From positions 13,898,641 through 13,962,640 of the forward strand of contig OX104122.1 in assembly GCA_944474755.1 (NCBI GenBank): 64,000 bases of DNA, in the 5' to 3' direction. Below the pieces are notes generated by a model, which ran no database searches, was not told the origin of the DNA, and saw nothing but the letters and a program-made list of their open reading frames with translations. The position numbers and the translations under genes were made by a program. The DNA comes from Limnoperna fortunei (taxonomy: Eukaryota; Mollusca; Bivalvia; Mytilida; Modiolidae). This document shows positions 55,690 to 64,000 of the stretch, piece by piece (within the stretch, counting starts at the first letter, position 1; every line of letters begins with the position of its first letter).

Positions 55690-56860
55690 TTCTGTGTTTC
55701 AGGTAGTCTATTGTATCCATTATAGGTATAAGATTTCATACATTGTGGTAGATTTAAGCTTTACTAGAAGATTATTTTACGTTTCACCGGTATATTATTT
55801 TATGTATATTATGTCATTGGTATTATGTAATATGATTAGGTGTATCATCCACGGAAGGGTAGAAATTGTGTGTAATATATAAGAGAAGTGAGTATAAAGA
55901 TGTGATTGTGTCAAATATTTGGTAATTTGTCTCCCCTTTTATGGTAAAATAACGGACCTGGACTTCAACTATCCGCTGCAAAACCGGAAGTAACATCGAT
56001 TTTAAATAACTAGAATTAATGTTTATTGTAACAATCTCTTACATACAACTTTCACTTCCGTTTAATGCTATTTCATGCATTACAGGTAGTTTTTGTCTTT
56101 GAAGGTTTAAATTGTTCAAATAGATGTATAGAGAGAAAAAAGTATCCTTACCGTACAAAAGACAAATTTATTTATGATTCAGACCAGAAAAAACAGTGTG
56201 TCAAACAAAACCAACGATTAATGTATTTTATGTTCAGACACATTCAATCTCTTAGTTATTAGTGCGATGATTTTTGCAATTTTTTAAAAGTCTTCGTAAT
56301 TGATTCCTTAATGGCTAGGTATTCTCTAAATGTTTGCTTAAATTTTATTCTCCGTACATACAAATGGCGACAATTCTTCGCGAAGGAAGTTTTTAGGTGT
56401 ACCGTTTATTTACATTGTATGTAAAAGGGAAGTGTATATAAGACATCTATATTATCGAAAAGTAAACTAAGGAAGCAAGATCAAGAAAATATTTCTGCGC
56501 TAGCTTTATTTTAATACACATAACTGATTGAATGAAACAATGACTATATCACTCAATTTGTTATGCATTCGTCTCTCGAGAGAAGATTGGAAAACATATT
56601 GACAAGAAACACCATGCACTATGGTACATTAAAAACACTCAACATCGTAAAATGATAATACATGGTTACTTATATAGTGAACATAAGGAAGTTTAAACAC
56701 TGAACTTATCGTATGCTGATATCACGTGGTGACTAAAACATTGAACAACATGTTCTTAAAAACACGTGGTCACTCCAACATTGTACCGTATACTAATACC
56801 ACGTAGTCGCTCAAGCACAATAATGGTACCTCATTACTATTGACAAACGGAGAACATTCC
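55690..56860 (+). repeat. Segmental duplication block, copy 2
   Basis: Counterpart of 49440-50340. Ends in four or more CACGTG-type units at about 56630-56820 (ATCACGTGGTGACTAAAACA, AACACGTGGTCACTCCAACA and relatives). Confidence 0.45.
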
Positions 56861-57995
56861 AAGAATTAGGATGACTACTCTAAACGCAATCATCAATTGA
56901 ATGTTGACCTATTTTTTACAGCAATTTCAAAATAACATTTCTTAATTACTAAAGATTTAAACATCTAATATGTTTTTATATTTTCTCTACTTATTTCTAT
57001 AAAACAACTTAACAATATGTTTGGAGGTTATATGGTCACACCTATATTTAATACACAAAAGCTTGTATTTATTTGCAGGTTTTTATCACTACGACAACAG
57101 GCTGATAGTCTGAATAGAAAGGGATACAAATACCGAATATTATTAAACATCCAACAAACAAGGACGTTAGATTACTTGTTCCATAATAAAGACCTTGCCG
57201 AGCAAACAAATAACTGGAGGATGGTCATAATTTAGCATCATTAGAAAATGGCTTTTAAACTGTTTAATGCTTATTCCAAAACACCCATATCGTCTAAAAC
57301 TAATGTATGTTTATTCCAATCATACCTTGCCATCACCAGGTCTTGTTCTAGCTTACACATGCACAAAATGACAGTTGGCCCGACATACTCAGGTCTTAAA
57401 CATTTTTCACAAAGGGGACACAAGGACTGACCAGACTGCTACGCTAACAAAAAAAAAAACCAAAACTATGACTAATTTAGAAGAGGCTGGTTATTAAAAT
57501 CTTCATTAAAAAATAAAACACTTTTAAAATCTAACAAAAGAAAGTACGTCATCATACAGCAAATTGTCATAGGTGAAAAATTCTACAAACTTGTCTATTA
57601 AAAATGTGACGAAGCTACAGCTGGTATTCATAGGAAAGGTGACAATAACAGGCTACACAGTCTTGAAACGTTCTTTTGTAAACTTTATACAATTACAAAT
57701 GGGCAAACAAGCGACACTTTTTGTTAACTTTTTCATCAGCTGTTTAAAAGTGACACATATCCTAGGTTGCCAATAAGAAATATAGCCTGTTTGTGTTTGC
57801 CGTTCTTCAGATTAAGTACGTTTCAACAAATTTTTATTTAATTTAATTATGTGAGGAACGATAATTCTACTCTTAGAAAATACAATTGCCGTATTGTTTT
57901 ATAGAAATGTTTATTTGACGATAAAATTAATTATCAAGCTATCAGTAAAAATTTATTTTATGACCAATATTTTGACCTCTATCTTCATTTTTCAA
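56861..57995. other. Intergenic, no gene seen
   Basis: Short ORFs only; no recognised feature. Confidence 0.45.
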
Positions 57996-57997
57996 TT

Positions 57998-58231
57998 GGG
58001 ACCTCGGTGGCCGAATGGTTAAGGTAGTTAATCATCTACTATTGATCACGTGGTTTGGCAACTCTTAGATTGCTGGATCGTGTCTCACGGCGGGCAGGGT
58101 TCACACGACTCCACACGACTCCATTTTTTATCGACGAAGATTGCCGCTTCATTTCCCGATAAAAACAGGACTCCAAGATTTAGATGAAAAATTGCTGAAA
58201 GTGGCGTCAACCTGCATTCAAACAAACAGAC
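57998..58231 (+). mobile_element. tRNA-derived SINE, second copy
   Basis: GGTGGCCGAATGGTTAAGGT head, GATTGCTGGATCGTGTC at the B-box place, body with AGGACTCCAAGATTTAGATG and GCTGAAAGTGGCG, tail CAAACAAACAGA. More decayed than the 54-kb copy. Confidence 0.75.
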
Positions 58232-59039
58232 CATTATTCAAGTAACTCGAAAATGTTTAAAGTGTAAAACAAATTAGAGTTATGTCTCTAGCGTCAGAGT
58301 ATATTTTATTAATCCCATGATTTTTTTCTATTGAGACATTTTTCTTGATGTTGTTTTCATTTATTTACTGCATAACTTTAGTCAAGATAAACTTAAAACT
58401 GCACTGGATGCTATATGTTTTGTGCTGAATAACAGTTATACGTTCACAGTCGAAATGTTTTTTTAAATGTTTTGAAAAATTGCTTAATGTGTGATTTTGT
58501 GTGCATATTTGGTGATTTTATGGTTAAAGAGGAGCACCTTTTAAAGCAAAATTTACCTTAATAAGGAAGAAGTATACACTTCCTTCAGACATATTATCCG
58601 TGAAACAGTTTTTCTCAACTAGAAAATTTTAATCACAGATACAACCAGAATGGTATTAATCTGGAACAATTTTGTATAATTTAAAACGCATTTTAAATTA
58701 TGATGATTTTTCAGAATATCACACTGTAAACAAATACTGACGCATAATGTACGCATGTCCGTATAAACTCATCCGTTTAAGACATTTAAAATTAATGGCT
58801 ACTGTACTTTAACGTACACCCGAATATGAGGAAGAAATTATGCTTGATATCAAAACATATTATATTTTTTTATTTAGCATATTAAAGAAACAATATTAAT
58901 AGGCAAATAAACTTACAAAAAACGTGTTGTATGTAAATAAATCATATTATTACCAATAGCGTCTTAAAGTGAAACAGCCCTTGTTGGAATTGACGATATA
59001 CAAACAGTCCAACCCATAAAATGCATAAAATATATGTAT
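58232..59039. other. Intergenic, no gene seen
   Basis: AT-rich; nothing recognised. Confidence 0.45.
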
Positions 59040-59054
59040 ATGCTATTGTAGTTG

Positions 59055-59560
59055 AATAAGTTTGATTACTGACGGATTTATACGTATTGGTTACGACAAT
59101 ACCATCGTCACACGCTAGTACCCATGTACTATGTTTATCTATAGATTTACCTTGGTTAATTAAACAATTTTATAGTGGGTTTGGATGATTGGTCTATGGC
59201 CTGTATTTATTAGGCCTCAGAAATCCGCTTGATAGACATGCTATATACTTGTCGCAATATTTAGACGTTTATATTTAATTTACGTTATATAACAGTATGA
59301 CACGTAACTTTGTCGTCCTATATCATATATAAAGAAAATGCTGCCTTAGATTACTGTCAGATTAATACGTATTGGTTACGAAAATTCCAATGGTACACGC
59401 TAGTGCAGATGAACTATGTTTATCTCTAGAGATTCAGCTCGATTAATTTATATGGACTTTTATAGCGGACATGGAAGATTGCCTTAAAGTACTAGACATA
59501 GTGCAGCCGAATTTGTGCCTGAGTGTCTAGAAGCCATTTGTTTTAGAAAATAAATATCCA
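59055..59560 (+). repeat. Diverged tandem duplication
   Basis: Two copies about 300 bp apart sharing ATACGTATTGGTTACGA, CACACGCTAGT / TACACGCTAGT, ACTATGTTTATCT and TTTTATAG. Confidence 0.6.
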
Positions 59561-60214
59561 TTTACACACATCAATTTTCTGAACTATATATCTTCAGCGT
59601 ATTTCCTAAGATCCAATGGCTTATATGCATATAAAACACAAACATTTAACAACCGAAGTTAGGAAAGTAAACTATATACATGCTGACAGATCTATTTTTA
59701 TTTTACGAAAAATCCGTGCTTTTTAAAGCACATGGTGAATAAAAAATAAATGTATTTATTAGACATTATGTAATCGTTGCATGCTGGGCACAGCAACTCT
59801 GGATGATACTTGTTCAATCCTAAGGTGATACAACTTAAAAATATGTGTGTACAGATAATTTTGATAGCGAAATTACAACAACATTTTTTGTTATTTTATT
59901 TGAAAGTGAGCTATGCATATCAAATGTACTATGCCTAGATACATTGGTCATGAATGAAAACTAAGTGTAATTTAACTAAGACTGTGATAATCCTCTTTTT
60001 ACCAAAAAAACCAAAACAAAATAAAACAAAGCAACCCCCCCCCCCAAAAAAAAACCAAAACAAAAACCATATGATAATATGTTAGCCATCACACTATGTA
60101 GCTAATCTATGTTTATTTATAATTTGCTGAGTGTTCAAAATCCTTATCTGATAGTAGAAGGTGATAACTAAAGACATGTACCAGACACCATGGAAATTGC
60201 CAAAAAAAAAAAAA

Positions 60215-60480
60215 CAAACAAAAAACGGCAAGCTTGAGTACAAACAGCATAAAATATAGCAAATACCACAATGCCCCTGACTTGGTATAGGAATGTCACA
60301 AGCACAAAAGCAATGTATGGCGAAACCAGGTGTTATAGCATGTCAAGCCGCCCTCCAAGTCCTGTCATCTATAGCTGATTTGTTTTTGCTGTGTCAAAAG
60401 ATTGATCAAACTATATTAAGACCGATATATGCAATATTGACACTAGGATCATTTTCCGTCATTAGCAAAAAATCCGATAG
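60215..60480 (+). repeat. Probable mobile-element tail
   Basis: More GC-rich than its neighbours, with GTATGGCGAAACCAGGTGTT and AGCATGTCAAGCCGCCCTCC, a composition I associate with bivalve dispersed repeats. No second copy in this window. Confidence 0.3.
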
Positions 60481-62275
60481 AAAAAACACCGTGGGGTAAA
60501 ACGCTGATGTTAATGAAAGTAATTGTATATAAAATATTAAATGATAAAAAGGCATCAAAATAATATATGTAATAAATGTGTAATGCGTAATGTGATGTTA
60601 AAATGTGAAAGCAAGATATTTATTTTGAATGTGAAAATTATAAATTACTTCAAATAATAAAAATTATGAAATGTATCTAAACAATCCAAACAATGTTATT
60701 AATCAAATGAAAATATAAGATGAGCGTAATTTATCCAAACAAATCCTATGATTATTCTCAAAGCTCATTAAAATTATACTCATCAAAACATCCTTAACAA
60801 GATGTGATAAAATTGTTGGACTAGATCTATAACATCTCAATAATGTGGTCTTAAAAAGATAATTACAACTGTAAGACATATTTTTTAATTTCGTTTTGAC
60901 TAATTATGAGAAAAGTCATTATTGTCATTTTCTAAATTACCAGAAAAATAAAAACATTTGTTATTTTATTTGAAAGTAAATGCATATAAGACTTATTAGT
61001 TTTTCAAATGAAAGTGTTTTGGAATATAATGTGTCAAGTTGACACTAATGAGAAACGAAGACTTTTTTTACGCAGATGTCTTTTTAAATATTTTAAACTA
61101 TATTCAATAACGGCTATTTTTAACTTAAGTTGTAATGAAATAAGTCAATCTGTACTTTAGAATGATGATGATTGGGGACTTTTACATCCTACATCGACAA
61201 CTTGATGCCCTTGGTTCGACTGTTAATTTAGTCTGCGTAACCTTTAGTAGATGTTCAAATTGTTTCATACACTTCAATGGTGATGTAAATATGTCCAGAT
61301 ATAAAATTATAACACACAAAGTACATTTTTCTTGATGATTCAAGAATCGTTTCTACATTTAAATACCTTGAATAGAGTTCAACCGTCTACGATCGATTCA
61401 CCAATATATAAAAACCAAACGTTCAAAAATTTAGAATTAGTATTTGGTTTTTTCACATTAGCTTCAAATCTACAATCGGGGTAATGAAAAAGAGCATATT
61501 TATACACAAGTAAACTCTTAGTTTTAATAGTAATTGCCTTAACAAGTGAATGCGATTCCAAAAGTGATATATTCGTTTCTAACCCCAACGTTTAACTTGC
61601 TAACTGTAAGGACTGAGATATAGAACTCGAACTTTATCAAAACTACTGACTTAGTAAGTGCTAAATTGTGTTAACTCTGAAAAATCAAGTAAGCGAGTTT
61701 ATTAAAAATGCAAATAAGATAAGCGATTTTATGTTTACTAATTCTTTTTATTTCTCGTTGGAATGATCTAAAAGAATACAAGTTTTAAATGTTTTAATTC
61801 TGATTCATGTGGGTAATCCATATGATTAATTCATTTTATACAATAGCATCTGCGGATGTAAACTGCAGCTTTATTACATATAAGTACACAAAAAGTTTCA
61901 CAGCTAAATATCGTAATCATTGAACTACTCATTAAAGCAGATTTGCATATTTTAGTTTGCTAAACCCACTAATATTAATATATAAATATTGGAAGAAATT
62001 GCTTTCTTTTCCGAACAATCGTTATGTTAATGGTGCTATTGAACTAATATTTAGCGTCATTTAACACAATTCTCATTTGTTATCAACTGATTTTAAGATT
62101 GGGTCGACTTTTCAATGTGTCATTTACTTCTATTTAAAAATACACAAAAGCATATCTATTTAATTATATCCAATTTACAGTGGGAGGTTCATTAATAAAA
62201 GTTTAAAAGGAAAACCCTTTGTTAAGCAGAACAGCATGACTTAGAGTAAAGTAAAGTAAAGTCCGTTAATCTAAA
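60481..62275. other. Intergenic, no gene seen
   Basis: Very AT-rich; would hold the promoter of the gene at 62276. Confidence 0.45.
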
Positions 62276-63386
62276 ATGGTATGTATCTGTTTCTTTCAAT
62301 ATTGTACAATATATAGAATTACTAATATTTTGTAGAATCCACTTTATAAGAACATTGTCTCCGTAACTAAATATGTTCTTATAATAATTGAAATGCATTG
62401 TTTTGCAGCTATATTTACATTTATTAGCTTTTCATAGTGTATTAGTAATGTTAGTTATTATACTTTAAAGAAGTCAATAAACATAAAAAAGAACAGATGC
62501 AAAAGTCATAGATTTTACTACGCAGACTCGTTTTGAATTAATCAAATGTCGTTGAAACAAAGAATATTAATGCAAATCCAAGACCTTATTATCAACCAAA
62601 ATCCTAGGGGTTATGCAAAATCAGGATATGCTCATCTAATTATTTGGAATATAAAAAATAAAAATTATTTATTGTTAAAATTGTAAGGAAATAATTTTAA
62701 CAATAATTATAACAGATAATAAGTAAATATTTTTTCGTTAAATATGAAAGTTCCAAAACAGCATTGATTATTTTCTGATGTAAACTTTTTCTGTAATTTT
62801 AGATTGGCCGTTTGCTGTTGACTTCGATTCTCATTGTATGTCTCAGCCATGCGGCCTCTGCTGCATGTACATATACATCTCTCTGGACAACCTGTAATTG
62901 TTACTGGGGTGCATGGGGATCATTATCGGCGTGTAATCAGTCCTGTAACGGTTTAACTTACCGTACACGCACTTTGTGGATCTACCACAATTACGACCCA
63001 CATTGTCCATTTTTGTTTACTACGTGTGCAGCGAAGAATGTGGTTATGAAATTTATAACTGTAACACCGATAAATGTCAGAACGGTGGAACTTCAAACAA
63101 CACCAATTGCTTCTGTACTGCCGGATGGACTGGACGATGCTGTGACCAAGGTATATCTTTATAGATTATGAACTTCTTACTGAAAATGTAAAATACGATT
63201 TTTAATATTATGACTTATGTTTTATATTTCAATAAAATCTCTTCAGTAAAAGAAGCGTCTTGCAGATCTAAAACATTTCAATCCACGTTTTCTTACATGG
63301 ATGAAAAAAATTATATGCAATCTAGGCATCCATTAGCGCCACATGGACAAGTTTCTGTTTGTAATCGTAAATTTTATGTCATTTGA
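62276..63386 (+). pseudogene. Gene C: TSP1/EGF-type secreted protein, frameshifted
   Basis: Exon 1 coding part is just ATG (62276-62278) followed by GTATGT. Exon 2, 62803-63150, continues in phase 0 with a signal peptide (RLLLTSILIVCLSHAASA) and a TSP1-like module (CYWGAWGSLSACNQSCNG, later CPFLFTTC). Near 63025-63035 the frame changes: the following CGYEIYNC and EGF-like DKCQNGG...CFCTAGWTGRCC read one frame over, up to donor GTATAT at 63151. This is a frameshift mutation, an assembly error, or a missed tiny intron. A possible third exon, 63247-63386 after TTCAG, stays open to a TGA but has no recognisable domain. Related in module type to genes A and B but not a close copy. Confidence 0.5.
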
Positions 63387-64000
63387 TTTTGTTTAGCTAA
63401 TCATTATTGAATTGTGACAATATACCCGTTGTGATATTTCTTGGTCTTTTTTAATTCTCATAATATACTGCAGTATCTGTATTACAATTTAAAACAACAA
63501 GACTCTATAACACTTTTCTTAGGTAAGAAAAAGACAAATGTCATAGGTTTGACTCGAAGAGACGGGGGGAATTAGATAGCCAAACGTGTCAAACTTTCTA
63601 GACGTTTTAAAATTTAGATGCTACTTTTAAAGTAATATACTGCAATAACTTAGTGTCTTTACAATTTTAAATAAATGTTTACGACTTCGTATTTAATAAA
63701 GTACAGGTGCTTAATTAAATAACAACACAATAATTTTCTTGCATCAGATGCATTGAGGCATTAAATCAGAACAGGTCGAAGCCAAAGGGAGTGAAAGAAC
63801 AACAATAAAATGCACGAGAACCCAAAAAACTGAAAGTAATAACAAATTCAGATTCAAAATGAGTTTTTTGCAAATAATATTTTATATCTTTACCTGAATC
63901 GTATACAATGTTTTCAAATGACCCGTATCTCTGTAAAATACCAATGCAAATCTGCAGAAAGTGACATGAAACATATAAACTTGAATACGATTAAAAATGA
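63387..64000. other. Window end, no further exon seen
   Basis: AT-rich; gene C may continue beyond the window if its third exon is not terminal. Confidence 0.4.

Overview
The window looks like AT-rich nuclear DNA from an animal, most probably a bivalve mollusc (a mussel-like genome is my best guess, not proven). The reasons are: small exons in long AT-rich introns with GT-AG sites; secreted EGF/TSP1 modular proteins; a beta-microseminoprotein-like gene; and a dense load of repeats of mollusc type (SINEs with TCAATCAATC tails, Penelope-like and Ty3/gypsy-like elements, foldback elements). I see no bacterial gene organisation, CRISPR array or rRNA.

Layout. 1-4.8 kb: repeats, including a miniature LTR-like element with tRNA-like promoter boxes in its repeat. 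4.8-7.6 kb (+): three-exon gene for a 95-residue secreted ten-cysteine protein of the beta-microseminoprotein family, with its first exon between two long direct repeats. 8-11.8 kb: SINEs and a duplicated block. 11.96-32.29 kb (+): gene A, 18 coding exons, every internal intron in phase 1, encoding signal peptide - EGF - microexon linker - two EGFs - ten TSP1 domains - Ser/Thr-rich repeats - hydrophobic tail. It has taken two large insertions: a Penelope-like element inside its fourth TSP1 exon (exon 9), and a 5.8-kb LTR element with a 5-bp target duplication in the intron after exon 16. 32.3-36.9 kb: spacer. 36.96-46.69 kb (-): gene B, a shorter paralog of A in convergent orientation (11 exons, 3 TSP1), with a GG instead of GT at one splice donor. 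46.7-62.2 kb: no convincing gene; duplicated blocks, a 3.2-kb terminal-inverted-repeat element, SINEs and tandem duplications. 62.28-63.4 kb (+): start of a third TSP1/EGF-type secreted gene, with a frameshift between its modules.

A and B share architecture, intron phases and even a 27-30 bp microexon, so they are an inverted duplicate pair. They differ mainly in TSP1 copy number, which grew in A by tandem duplication of exon-plus-intron units. Both are predicted to be cell-surface or secreted adhesion/recognition proteins. The C-terminal hydrophobic tail preceded by small residues suggests a GPI anchor (inference). The LTR element has Ty3/gypsy-like proteins in the unusual order protease-integrase-RT-RNase H, as in Gmr1-like elements. 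All exon models were built by eye from splice sites, frame and paralogy, without transcripts; coordinates may be off by a base or two.
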